DNA from: Pseudomonadota bacterium
Lineage (GTDB): Bacteria > Desulfobacterota > Desulfobulbia > Desulfobulbales > JAGXFP01
DNA: 25,514 bases
Reading direction: 5' to 3'
Assembly (NCBI GenBank): GCA_030673265.1
Contig: DAOVJK010000007.1
Coordinates: forward strand, 1-25,514
The position numbers were made by a program, and so were the translations under genes. Shown here in pieces: positions 15,145-23,204 of this stretch. The notes beneath the pieces were generated by a model that made no database searches, was not told where the DNA came from, and saw only the letters and a program-made list of their open reading frames with translations. Each line of letters opens with the position of its first letter. The stretch's first letter is position 1.

Positions 15145-15914
15145 CGTGGTTCTATATTGTAGCCATGTTTACGGAAAACCTCTTTGCCTTTGGTAACCAG
15201 ATAATCGTAAAACTTTTTGGCCTCTTTCGGGTTGTGGGCAGTGGTTAGCAGCCCGGCAAACAGTTCATCCTTTACCTGGTATGGTTTTTCTAAAGGAACT
15301 ACAATAAGGCCCTGCCCTTCGGGAGTAGCGGCCATAACATCCCATTCAATTATCGCGTCGATGCCGCCTTCATTGTATAGCTTGAGGACATCCTGACTGG
15401 AGGAACCATAAACCACCACGTTTTTTAGAATGTCTGCTCCTTTGGGGTGCCTCTCGATTATATTTTTGGTGACAATCCGGCCCAGGCTTGCCAGTTTCGG
15501 GTTGGACATCGCAATTCGCACTCCTTGGCCTGCCAGGTCGTCCAGCCCTTTTATGCGTTCTTTTGCTTCGGGTGAAACCAGAATCGCCACCACATGCCAG
15601 GCAATGAAAGAGCTTTCTGCGACCAGCCCTTTTTCTGAGAGGAGATCAAGGTTTTTCCTGTCCCCCGGCAGGAAGATATCGCCGCTGTTGAAATCAAGGA
15701 TGTAGTCCCGCAGAATTGAAGAGCCGTCAAATTGGGTCTGGATCTTTAGGCCGGTTTCCTGTCCGAAATTGGCGGCAATCTCGTTGACCGGCACTTTCAT
15801 CCCTGCCCCAGACAGAAAGAGAATCGTTTTTTTGTTCTGGCCCGTTAAAGAGAAGAAGCCAACCGTCAAAGCGATTATAATAATTGCAGTTAGATAATAA
15901 TGGTAAGCTCGCAT
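15141..15914 (-). CDS. ModA-like periplasmic substrate-binding protein
   Basis: This encodes 257 residues with an N-terminal hydrophobic signal or anchor (residues about 7-25) and a type II binding-protein fold. Features typical of the molybdate/tungstate group are TILFLSGAGMKVPVNEIA at the start, the DGSSILRDYI loop, GDIFLPGD, VAILVSPEA, the RIAMSNPKLASLGRI region and IDAIIEWDV. It would bind a small oxyanion or related ligand in the periplasm. No ABC permease or ATPase gene is beside it. Instead it overlaps a HAMP membrane sensor, so its job is more likely ligand sensing than transport. The ATG at 15914 has no strong ribosome site. The exact ligand (molybdate, tungstate, sulfate-like or other) cannot be told. 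Confidence 0.87.
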   Translation of the reverse strand: MRAYHYYLTAIIIIALTVGFFSLTGQNKKTILFLSGAGMKVPVNEIAANFGQETGLKIQTQFDGSSILRDYILDFNSGDIFLPGDRKNLDLLSEKGLVAESSFIAWHVVAILVSPEAKERIKGLDDLAGQGVRIAMSNPKLASLGRIVTKNIIERHPKGADILKNVVVYGSSSQDVLKLYNEGGIDAIIEWDVMAATPEGQGLIVVPLEKPYQVKDELFAGLLTTAHNPKEAKKFYDYLVTKGKEVFRKHGYNIEPR

Positions 15915-16303
15915 CTCGGATACCCAGGCCTTGCTAAATAGTTTGCTTTTTTAAGGCACTTCACCACTTCATGGCCGGCACTATTACTACACAAAAGCTC
16001 ATGGTAAGAAATGGCTATAATCAGCAGGGGCAAATTCTTATCAAGGATTAATGCTTCCTTGGCCCAGAATTAGAGAAACCCTCTTTGCTCGACATGTTGT
16101 TACATAGATATCTGGAAATTACAGACTTTTGCTTATGTTGCAGCCGCCATAAATTTAGAATAACCACGCCATGTATTTTAAACCAAGCTAAATTTAGGGG
16201 TTTACTGCGCTTTTTCCCAAAAGTAGCACGACCTCCCTGGAGATGATCCCAGCCAGCAAACATAAATTGACAAATATCTATTTAGATTTGGGAAGTTCTT
16301 AAC
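15915..16303. other. Intergenic region without a convincing gene
   Basis: This stretch of 390 bases lies between the NapH-like gene and the binding-protein gene. A minus-strand frame of 71 codons (16048-16263) has no ribosome site or recognisable pattern and I leave it out. The palindromic decamer CTAAATTTAG occurs near 16190, with a partial copy near 16150. The binding-protein promoter should be at about 15930-16000. Confidence 0.45.
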
Positions 16304-17329
16304 TCATGGGTGTGCCAGGAATCTGCTCTCCTGATAGTAGGTCTTCAACACGTCTAACGGGATTTCAGAATGCCAGTGGCCGCTTAACTGTGCCCAGGCC
16401 CACAATGTGAAAAAAAGCGCCAGAATGCCGAGGGGGAGGAGCAGGGGCGGTACTTTCCGTTGGCCAACGGCTGCAACGGACAGGCAGTCTTCGACCGGGC
16501 AGGCCGACACGCATTCCAGGCAGCCGAGACATTCAGGGCTGTTTACCGAATCTTTTTCGGCTACCAGGATTGAGCCGGGACAGACCTTTTCGCATTTATG
16601 GCAATCAATGCAGGTATCCCGATCCCTTCTGATCCGGACCGGACTGAACAGGGCCAACAGCCCAAGCAATGCGCCGTAGGGACAGAGGTAGCGGCACCAG
16701 AAATTCCTGGAGAAAAAAGAGGCAACGACCAGAACACCCATCACCCAGAGGGTCAGGTTGCTTGGTTCAATGAAAAAAAGCAGCATTTTGGCATCAACCA
16801 CCAGATTATAAGGAGTACGGTTGAAAGCCTCAATGGCCTGCAGATCCATCTTGAGCAGGATCAGAAAAGCAAAAAAGCTCAGTAACAGGTACTTTAAAGA
16901 CATCAGTGGTAAATCGAGCCAGATCGGGGCCCGCCAGATGGTTTTCAGCTTCAGGCCGATTTTTTCAACCAGATTGGAGGTGAAGCCAACCGGGCAGATC
17001 CAGCCACAGAAGCCTTTGCGAAAAAGCAACCCGATCAACAGGGCGGCGATAAAGATGGTTAAGCCAGCCGGATGAATTTCATCATAGGTGCCGGTCAGTA
17101 GCAGGCGCTTGAAACCGACCAGACCGCTGATCGGCAGAAAGGCCTCGACCGAAGGGGGCCTGGCTGCAAAGACCTCGGAAGAACCCATGGCCCACAGGTA
17201 AAACATGTAGAAACGGTAGCCGCAGTAGAGGCAGAATAGAGCAAAGGCCGCCTGAACCGCCAGTCGCAGGGTTTTCAGATTTTGTCTTTTAAGTAAGCCG
17301 GACAAGCCATCTTTTTTTAGGGAAGTCAT
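16304..17329 (-). CDS. NapH/MauN-type membrane polyferredoxin
   Basis: This 341-residue membrane protein has about five to six helices and the two hallmark membrane cysteine motifs, CGWICPVG (Cys108, Cys112) and CRYLCPYG (Cys212, Cys216). Two classical [4Fe-4S] motifs follow: Cys240/243/246/250 and Cys267/270/273/277. A last helix (about 293-313) and a short tail end it. Relatives (NapH, MauN, CcoG, NosR C-terminus) carry electrons between the quinone pool or cytoplasmic donors and periplasmic enzymes, or help assemble them. No periplasmic reductase or assembly partner lies next to it, so its partner is unknown. A strong AAGGAGAG site precedes the ATG. It is divergent from iorA, about 315 bases away. 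Confidence 0.9.
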   Translation of the reverse strand: MTSLKKDGLSGLLKRQNLKTLRLAVQAAFALFCLYCGYRFYMFYLWAMGSSEVFAARPPSVEAFLPISGLVGFKRLLLTGTYDEIHPAGLTIFIAALLIGLLFRKGFCGWICPVGFTSNLVEKIGLKLKTIWRAPIWLDLPLMSLKYLLLSFFAFLILLKMDLQAIEAFNRTPYNLVVDAKMLLFFIEPSNLTLWVMGVLVVASFFSRNFWCRYLCPYGALLGLLALFSPVRIRRDRDTCIDCHKCEKVCPGSILVAEKDSVNSPECLGCLECVSACPVEDCLSVAAVGQRKVPPLLLPLGILALFFTLWAWAQLSGHWHSEIPLDVLKTYYQESRFLAHP

Positions 17330-17645
17330 TGTCTCTCCTTGGAAAAATCATTGAAAATAATGCGCCATTATACAAAATCCAGGGAAACAAACATTGATAT
17401 AAGTCAGGTAAATTCGGAAAAATTCGCAGGAGAACATTGCTGGCTAGTGTTAATGGTTGGTCAGGGCTTTGCCTGGATTCGGCTTAGATGCAACATTTAT
17501 GATGAAAGCCTAAAGAGCAGATTCTCTTCAATCTTGAAGTAACTAGTAATAAGTGGTAATAAGGCCGTTCAAATATCAATTTGGGGTCGGTTGCCTTTCT
17601 TGGGTTGCCGACTGTAAACCAACCCTTATCTTACAGGAGTCAAAA
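17330..17645. promoter_or_regulatory. Divergent intergenic region and iorA leader
   Basis: This is the shared upstream region of the NapH-like gene (minus) and the iorA operon (plus). A plus frame of 67 codons (17339-17542) is not convincing. In the leader just before iorA two overlapping stems can form: GTCGG (17586-17590) with CCGAC (17608-17612), or GGGTTG (17602-17607) with CAACCC (17620-17625). They exclude each other in part. The AGGAG at 17635-17639 sits 6 bases before the GTG at 17646 and fixes the iorA start; the open frame extends upstream to 17553, but nothing supports that earlier start. Confidence 0.5.
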
Positions 17646-19463
17646 GTGACGAAGCAAGAATCATCACTTGAAACCCTCTGGCTTTCCGGAAACGAGGCTC
17701 TGGCGCTTGGCGCCAAAGAGTCATCGGTCAAGGTTGCCTCCGGCTATCCCGGCACCCCTTCCACCGAAATTCTGGAAAATCTTACCAAATATGACGAGGT
17801 CTACACTGAATGGGCTCCCAACGAAAAGGTTGGCCTTGAGGTGGCAATAGGCGCTTCGTTCGCTGGGGCCAGAGCGCTGGCTACCATGAAACATGTTGGC
17901 TTGAACGTCGCGGCTGACCCGTTATTCACGGCATCGTACACCGGGATACGGGGGGGGTTGGTCATCATCGTTGCTGACGACCCGACCATGCACAGCTCTC
18001 AAAATGAGCAGGATAGTCGCAACTATGCCTTTGCCGCCAAACTGCCGATGCTGGAGCCTTCCGATCCGGCCGAAGCCAAAGAATTTATTAAAATTGCTTA
18101 CGACCTGAGTGAAGAATTCGATACCCCGGTCCTCCTGAAAAGTTGCACCAGAGTTGCCCATGTTAAGGGGATAGTAGCTTCCGGTGCAACTACGACTTCA
18201 AGGGTAGAGGTTGGTATTGAAAAATCTCCGGCCAAGTTTGTGATGCTGCCGGGTAATGCCAGACAACGCCGCGTGGTTGTTGCCGAACGCCAGCTGCAAC
18301 TAAGCGCTTTCGCCGAGACCTTCGCTGAAAATAAAATCGAATGGGGTGATCGCAAACGTGGTTTCGTCACCGCCGGGACCTCCTACCTGTATGTAAAGGA
18401 GGCCTTCCCCGAGGCTTCGGTCCTCAAACTTGGCATGGTCAACCCACTGCCGATCGCCTTGATCAAAGAGCTGGCTGACGGAGTTGATGAACTGATCATC
18501 GTAGAGGAACTCGACCCGTTTCTGGAAACCCAGATCAAGGCCATGGGGATCTCCTGTCGCGGTAAGGAGTTGCTTCCCGCCATTGGTGAATTCAACACCG
18601 CCGTCGTCCGGCAAGCGATTTCCGGCGAACCCGGCGCGGCCGAATTTGCTCCGGTTGAGCTGGTGCCGCGGCCGCCCAATATGTGTGCCGGTTGCCCCCA
18701 TCGGGGTCTGTTCTACAATCTGAACCGCCTCAAGGTTTTTGTCTCCGGGGATATCGGCTGTTATACCCTCGGCTATCTGCCGCCCCTGTCGGCCATGGAT
18801 TCGTGTGTCTGCATGGGCGCCAGCATCGGTGTGGCCCACGGGATGGCCAAGGCCCTGGGAGATGAAGGGAAGGGCAAGGTGGTCGCGGTTATCGGTGACT
18901 CGACCTTTATCCATTCCGGTCTTAACAGCCTGATCAACACAGTATACAATAAGGATTATTCAACGGTTATCCTCCTCGACAACCGGATAACCGCCATGAC
19001 CGGCCATCAGCCAAATCCAGCCTCCGGCTCGACCCTGATGGGTGAACCGGCCAACTCCATTGATTTTGAGCAATTATGCCGGGCCGTTGGTGTTAAACAC
19101 GTTCAGACCGTCAATCCCCACGATATCGAAGCAACCTATAAGATCCTGAAGGAAGAGATTGGCCGGGATGAGCCCTCGGTGATAATCACCCGTTTCCCCT
19201 GCATCCTTATCCCATCGGAAAAGAAAAGGACGAAATACCCCTTTCATACCGACACGGATAAGTGCACTGGTTGCACCGCCTGTCTGCGCCTGGGTTGTCC
19301 TGCTATCCAGTGGCAGCCGATGAGTGAGGAAGAGGCCGTGGCCCAGGGCCGCAAAAAAACCCAGAAGGGCGTGGCGCGAATTGATAAGGCAACCTGCGTC
19401 GGCTGCGGGCAATGTCTACCGCTCTGTAAGTTCGAAGCCATCGTTAAAGGGGAGGAAAAATAA
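17646..19463 (+). CDS. iorA: Indolepyruvate:ferredoxin oxidoreductase, alpha subunit
   Basis: This encodes 605 residues, a normal length for IorA. The N-terminal pyruvate-oxidoreductase domain starts with SGNEALALGAKES and YPGTPSTEI. The thiamine-diphosphate site lies at about 415-450 (VIGDSTFIHSG and LLDNRITAMTG). Two C-terminal [4Fe-4S] motifs follow, CTGCTACLRLGCP (about 540) and CVGCGQCLPLC (about 584). With IorB it oxidises arylpyruvates (from Trp, Phe, Tyr) to arylacetyl-CoA, CO2 and reduced ferredoxin; the reverse reaction can make aromatic amino acids from arylacetates. The GTG start at 17646 is chosen for its AGGAG site. It overlaps iorB by one base (TAATG). The enzyme is cytoplasmic and oxygen-sensitive. 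Confidence 0.96.
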   Translation: MTKQESSLETLWLSGNEALALGAKESSVKVASGYPGTPSTEILENLTKYDEVYTEWAPNEKVGLEVAIGASFAGARALATMKHVGLNVAADPLFTASYTGIRGGLVIIVADDPTMHSSQNEQDSRNYAFAAKLPMLEPSDPAEAKEFIKIAYDLSEEFDTPVLLKSCTRVAHVKGIVASGATTTSRVEVGIEKSPAKFVMLPGNARQRRVVVAERQLQLSAFAETFAENKIEWGDRKRGFVTAGTSYLYVKEAFPEASVLKLGMVNPLPIALIKELADGVDELIIVEELDPFLETQIKAMGISCRGKELLPAIGEFNTAVVRQAISGEPGAAEFAPVELVPRPPNMCAGCPHRGLFYNLNRLKVFVSGDIGCYTLGYLPPLSAMDSCVCMGASIGVAHGMAKALGDEGKGKVVAVIGDSTFIHSGLNSLINTVYNKDYSTVILLDNRITAMTGHQPNPASGSTLMGEPANSIDFEQLCRAVGVKHVQTVNPHDIEATYKILKEEIGRDEPSVIITRFPCILIPSEKKRTKYPFHTDTDKCTGCTACLRLGCPAIQWQPMSEEEAVAQGRKKTQKGVARIDKATCVGCGQCLPLCKFEAIVKGEEK

Positions 19464-20050
19464 TGGAATCAAGCGGCAATATCCTTTTCTGCGGGGTTGG
19501 TGGCCAGGGGATTTTACTGGCCAGTGAAATAACCGCCCATGCCTTGCTGGCAACCGGCATGGACGCCAAAAAGAGCGAGGTCCACGGTATGGCCCAGCGG
19601 GGCGGTTCGGTCGAGGCCCATCTTCGTTACGGCAAGAAAGTTTTCTCTCCCCTGATCGAACCCGGCACGGCCGATCTGCTGCTGGCCTTTGAGATCATGG
19701 AAGCTTTGCGTTATCTGCCCTATCTTAACAAGAACAGCAAGGTGATCGTCAACACCCAGCGGATTTTGCCCCCGGCGGTGGCTACCGGCAAGGTCCTTTA
19801 TCCGGGAAATATTCTGGAAGAGTTGGCCGATCGAGGCCTGACCGTGGTTCCGGTTGATGGTTACGAGATCGCCAAAAATGCCGGTAACGCCAAGGCGGCC
19901 AATGTGGCCCTGGTCGGGGCGTTATCAAGTCTGATGCCGATTCCTGAAGAAACCTTTGTTGACGTCATTAAACAGCGGGTGCCGGCCCGTTTTCTGGATG
20001 TCAACCTGACTGTTTTCCAGGAAGGTCGAAAGGTCGGTCTGGCGGTTTGA
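19463..20050 (+). CDS. iorB: Indolepyruvate:ferredoxin oxidoreductase, beta subunit
   Basis: This 195-residue protein is the gamma-type domain of 2-oxoacid oxidoreductases. It opens with ILFCGVGGQGILLASEI, a glycine-rich signature, and carries the SEVHGMAQRGGSVEAHLRYG motif that contacts CoA or the partner subunit. It is the small subunit of the IorAB complex and has no cofactor-binding cysteines. The ATG overlaps the iorA stop and a GGGGAGGAAAA site lies inside iorA, so the two are made in equal amounts. Length and sequence fit the family throughout. Its job follows from iorA: 2-oxoacid decarboxylation coupled to ferredoxin. Confidence 0.96.
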   Translation: MESSGNILFCGVGGQGILLASEITAHALLATGMDAKKSEVHGMAQRGGSVEAHLRYGKKVFSPLIEPGTADLLLAFEIMEALRYLPYLNKNSKVIVNTQRILPPAVATGKVLYPGNILEELADRGLTVVPVDGYEIAKNAGNAKAANVALVGALSSLMPIPEETFVDVIKQRVPARFLDVNLTVFQEGRKVGLAV

Positions 20051-20096
20051 GAGTAAAAGCCTAGTACTCACTTTGTTTTATAAGGGGAACCAAGCG

Positions 20097-21398
20097 ATGA
20101 TCTGGAACGAAAAAGACGAAACAATGCCCAGGGAGGAGCTGGAGGTCGTGCAGCTGACAAGACTTCAGGCCCAGGTCGAGCGAGTCTACGCGACCGTCCC
20201 TTACTACCGCCAGAAAATGGATGAGGCCGGGGTTGCGCCGGGTGATATAAAGTCCCTGCAGGACATCAGGCATTTGCCCTTTACCACTAAAGAGGATCTG
20301 CGCAAGAATTATCCGTTTGGACTGTTCACCGTACCGATGGATCGAATAGTCCGGATTCACGCCTCTTCCGGCACCACCGGCCAGCCCACGGTGGTTGGCT
20401 ATACCAAGCGCGATCTCAAGATGTGGGCCGAGATGATGGCCAGGAGTCTGGCTTGTGCCGGTGTAACCCGTAAAGACGTGGTGCACAACGCCTACGGCTA
20501 TGGCCTGTTTACCGGCGGCCTGGGCGCCCATTACGGGGCAGAAGAGATGGGCTGTGCGGTGATTCCGATCTCCGGCGGCAATTCCAAGCGGCAGATTACC
20601 CTCATGAAGGATTTCGGCTCGACCGTTTTACTGGCTACCCCCTCCTATACCCTGAATCTGGCCGATACCATGGCCGATATGGGTGTTGATCCGAGTGAGC
20701 TGAAACTTCGGGTCGGCATCTTCGGTGCTGAGCCGTGGAGTGAGAAGATGCGGATTGAACTGGAACGTCGTTTCCAGATCAAGGCCATCGATATCTACGG
20801 CCTGAGTGAGGTCCTTGGTCCCGGCGTCGCCTGTGAATGTATTGAGGAGCAGAAGGGTCTTCACATCATGGAGGATCATTTCCTGCCTGAAATCGTTGAT
20901 CGTGACAGCTTCGCACCGCTAGCTCCTGGAGAAAAAGGGGAACTGGTTTTCACCACCCTCACCAAGGAGGCCTTCCCGGTTATTCGCTACCGGACTAAAG
21001 ATGTCTGTCAGCTGATCACGGATGTCTGCACCTGCGGGCGGACCTTCTATCGAATGCCTAAGATAACCGGCCGGACCGATGATATGCTGATCATCCGTGG
21101 CGTCAATGTCTTCCCGTCCCAGATCGAAGAAGTACTGGTAGGCACCGAAGGGGTTGAACCCCATTACCAGCTGATCGTTGAACGGGACGGCTCATTGGAC
21201 ACCATTGAAGCCCAGGTTGAGGTCAGTGAGGACTTTTTCTCCGATGAGGTGAAGGTGCTGGAAGATCTGGCCTTGAAACTTCGCGTCAAGATAAAAGATC
21301 TGCTTGGCATCTCGTGTAAAATCAAACTGGTGGAACCAAAAACTATTCAACGTAGTGAAGGGAAGGCCCAACGGGTAATTGACAATCGCAAGATCTAA
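20097..21398 (+). CDS. paaK: Phenylacetate-CoA ligase (arylacetate-CoA ligase)
   Basis: This 433-residue adenylate-forming enzyme has the P-loop-like HASSGTTGQPTVVGY (about 90-104), the IYGLSEVLGPGVACE motif, FPVIRYRTKDV, and the C-terminal hinge GRTDDMLIIRGVNVFPSQIE that is typical of PaaK. It joins phenylacetate, indoleacetate or a related acid to CoA with ATP, or runs the other way to save ATP. Standing right after iorAB, it either turns arylacetyl-CoA into free acid with ATP gain or activates arylacetates for reductive carboxylation by IorAB. I chose the ATG at 20097 because AAGGGGAA lies before it. A TTG 24 bases upstream is also in frame. Confidence 0.95.
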   Translation: MIWNEKDETMPREELEVVQLTRLQAQVERVYATVPYYRQKMDEAGVAPGDIKSLQDIRHLPFTTKEDLRKNYPFGLFTVPMDRIVRIHASSGTTGQPTVVGYTKRDLKMWAEMMARSLACAGVTRKDVVHNAYGYGLFTGGLGAHYGAEEMGCAVIPISGGNSKRQITLMKDFGSTVLLATPSYTLNLADTMADMGVDPSELKLRVGIFGAEPWSEKMRIELERRFQIKAIDIYGLSEVLGPGVACECIEEQKGLHIMEDHFLPEIVDRDSFAPLAPGEKGELVFTTLTKEAFPVIRYRTKDVCQLITDVCTCGRTFYRMPKITGRTDDMLIIRGVNVFPSQIEEVLVGTEGVEPHYQLIVERDGSLDTIEAQVEVSEDFFSDEVKVLEDLALKLRVKIKDLLGISCKIKLVEPKTIQRSEGKAQRVIDNRKI

Positions 21399-21413
21399 TC
21401 AAGGGTGAGTGGC

Positions 21414-21845
21414 ATGAATGTACAACAGGTAGCTGTTTTTCTGGAACATAAACCGGGTCGCCTTGCCGAGATCAGCCATTGCCTGGCTGAAAACAATATA
21501 AACATTCGGGCTCTGTCCCTGGCCGATACCACAGATTTTGGGATCTTGCGGCTGGTCGCTGACGATACCGCCAAGGCGAAAAAGGTTCTCAAAGAAAACG
21601 GTTTCACGGTAGGCATCACTGAAATTATAGCCGTTGCCGCCGAGGACAAGCCGGGCGGCATGGACAAGATCCTGCAGGTGGTCAGTAAGGCCGAACTGAA
21701 CGTTGAGTATATGTACGCCTTTACCCAGAAAAGTGGGGAGTCGGGAATACTGCTTTTTAAATTTGACGCCCCCGATCGGGCCTTGGCGGCCTTCAACGAG
21801 GCCGGCTTCAAGATTTTAAGTGGCGAAGAAGTTCACACCATGTAA
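21414..21845 (+). CDS. Tandem ACT-domain protein
   Basis: This encodes 143 residues made of two ACT domains. The first opens QVAVFLEHKPGRLAEIS and the second IAVAAEDKPGGMDKIL, each with the conserved Gly that contacts a small ligand. ACT domains usually bind amino acids and control enzymes of amino-acid metabolism. Stand-alone tandem ACT proteins of this type commonly follow paaK in anaerobes. It probably senses an aromatic or branched-chain amino acid and adjusts IorAB or PaaK, though this has not been worked out for the family as far as I know. The ATG at 21414 is 15 bases after the paaK stop with AAGGGTG before it; the GTG at 21405 is the alternative start. Confidence 0.92.
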   Translation: MNVQQVAVFLEHKPGRLAEISHCLAENNINIRALSLADTTDFGILRLVADDTAKAKKVLKENGFTVGITEIIAVAAEDKPGGMDKILQVVSKAELNVEYMYAFTQKSGESGILLFKFDAPDRALAAFNEAGFKILSGEEVHTM

Positions 21846-21939
21846 TTATACGTCTCTGTCCCATAAGCCAATTCTCTCTTCATGGTAAATGGCGGAGATT
21901 TATTTAAACATCAACATAAATAAGTAAAAGGAGGAAAAG

Positions 21940-23109
21940 GTGGAAAAATTTCTTAAAGCGGGTCCAGCTACAATCTTAGCCTTACTGGCTGTTTTTGCCC
22001 TGATACTGCCAACCGGCTGTACAAAAAAGGAAAAAGAAACCATCAAGGTCGGTGCCATTCTTGCGGTAACCGGCGGTGCTTCCTTCCTTGGCGGCCCTGA
22101 AGCCAGAACCATCCAGATGCTGGCCGATGAACTGAACGCCCAGGGCGGTGTTAATGGTCACATGGTCGAGCTGATCATCAAAGATTCTGGTGCCAATCCG
22201 GAAAAAGCTATCTCCTTCGCCAAACAGCTGATTGAGGAAGATAAGGTCTTCGCCATTATCGGACCTTCCACCAGCGGCGAAACCATGAAAATCAAGAACA
22301 TCGCCGAAGAGGGAAAGACCATTCTCCTTTCTTGTGCGGCGGCCCAGGTTATCGTAAATCCGGTGGCCAAATATGTTTTCAAAACTCCCCAGAAAGACAG
22401 TGACGCGGTCAAGAAGATCTATGCTGCTATGAAAGATAAGGGCATCACCAAGATCGCCGTCCTGGCCGGCAACACCGGTTTCGGTAAAGCCGGTAAAGGT
22501 CAGCTGACCAAGATTGCCCCGGAATTCGGCATCGACGTTGTGATGGCTGAAGTATACGATAAAAAATCCACCGATCTTAGCGCCGTAGTCGCCAAACTGA
22601 TGGCCAACAAGGAGATCCAGGCCGTGGTTAACTGGTCCATCGTTCCGGCCCAGGGCATCCTGGCCAAGAACATGCGCCAGGCCGGTTGGAACGTTCCTCT
22701 GTTTCAGAGCCATGGTTTCGGCAACATTAAATACGTAGAAACAGGCGGCGCTGCAGCCGAAGGCATCATCTTTCCGGCCGGCCGTCTGCTCGCCCCGGAA
22801 CTGCTTGCTGATGGCGATCCTCAAAAAGAATTGCTGATCAATTACAAGGCAGCCTACGAAAGCAAATACAATGAACCGGCCAGCACTTTCGGTGGCCATG
22901 CCTATGATGCCTTTAAGATCCTCTGCCGCGCAATCAGCCAGGTCGGCGCTGACAAGGAGAAGGTTCGTGATGCCATCGAGAATCTGAAAGGCTTTGCCGG
23001 TACCGGCGGGGTCTTCAACTTCTCACCGACAGATCACAACGGTCTGGCGATAGACGCCTTCGCCATGTGGATCGTTAAGGATGGCAAATTTGCTCCTTAT
23101 CAGAAATAG
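21940..23109 (+). CDS. livJ: Branched-chain amino acid ABC transporter, substrate-binding protein
   Basis: This encodes 389 residues. An N-terminal signal ends in LPTGC (Cys27), a lipobox-like site with Pro at -3, so it is probably a membrane-anchored lipoprotein. The rest is a type I periplasmic binding protein (IKVGAILAVTGGASFLGGPE, then IIGPSTSGETMKIKNIAEE and FGGHAYDAFKIL). It captures Leu, Ile, Val or a related substrate outside the membrane for LivHM. The start is GTG with an AAAGGAGG site. Next to ior and paaK, the substrate may be an aromatic amino acid or arylacid rather than leucine; the sequence cannot decide. A strong hairpin separates it from livH, which would let this component be made in excess. 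Confidence 0.93.
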   Translation: MEKFLKAGPATILALLAVFALILPTGCTKKEKETIKVGAILAVTGGASFLGGPEARTIQMLADELNAQGGVNGHMVELIIKDSGANPEKAISFAKQLIEEDKVFAIIGPSTSGETMKIKNIAEEGKTILLSCAAAQVIVNPVAKYVFKTPQKDSDAVKKIYAAMKDKGITKIAVLAGNTGFGKAGKGQLTKIAPEFGIDVVMAEVYDKKSTDLSAVVAKLMANKEIQAVVNWSIVPAQGILAKNMRQAGWNVPLFQSHGFGNIKYVETGGAAAEGIIFPAGRLLAPELLADGDPQKELLINYKAAYESKYNEPASTFGGHAYDAFKILCRAISQVGADKEKVRDAIENLKGFAGTGGVFNFSPTDHNGLAIDAFAMWIVKDGKFAPYQK

Positions 23110-23141
23110 CGTTAACGTAATCCATAAGCTTTAAGGAACAA

Positions 23142-23179
23142 AACGCCGCCATCTCTAAGAATCAGGGAATGGCGGCGTT
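23142..23179 (+). promoter_or_regulatory. Intercistronic hairpin between livJ and livH
   Basis: AACGCCGCCAT (23142-23152) and ATGGCGGCGTT (23169-23179) form a perfect 11-base stem with a 16-base loop. No U-run follows, so it is not a classical terminator. A stem of this strength behind a binding-protein gene commonly protects the upstream message and lowers expression of the permease genes. Confidence 0.85.
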
Positions 23180-23204
23180 CCAATATTCAACAGACTGACT
23201 ATTA

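Noticed and set aside
16048..16263. Minus-strand frame of 71 codons behind the NapH-like gene
   Set aside because: No ribosome site, no recognisable motif, composition like intergenic DNA.
17339..17542. Plus-strand frame of 67 codons upstream of iorA
   Set aside because: It starts inside the ribosome site of the divergent gene and its product has no pattern.
18300..18914. Minus-strand open frame of 204 codons over iorA
   Set aside because: Antisense shadow of the thiamine-diphosphate domain of iorA; no family resemblance.
21982..22899. Minus-strand open frame of 305 codons over livJ
   Set aside because: It is the mirror of a GC-rich real gene; the product is low in recognisable features and lacks a ribosome site.
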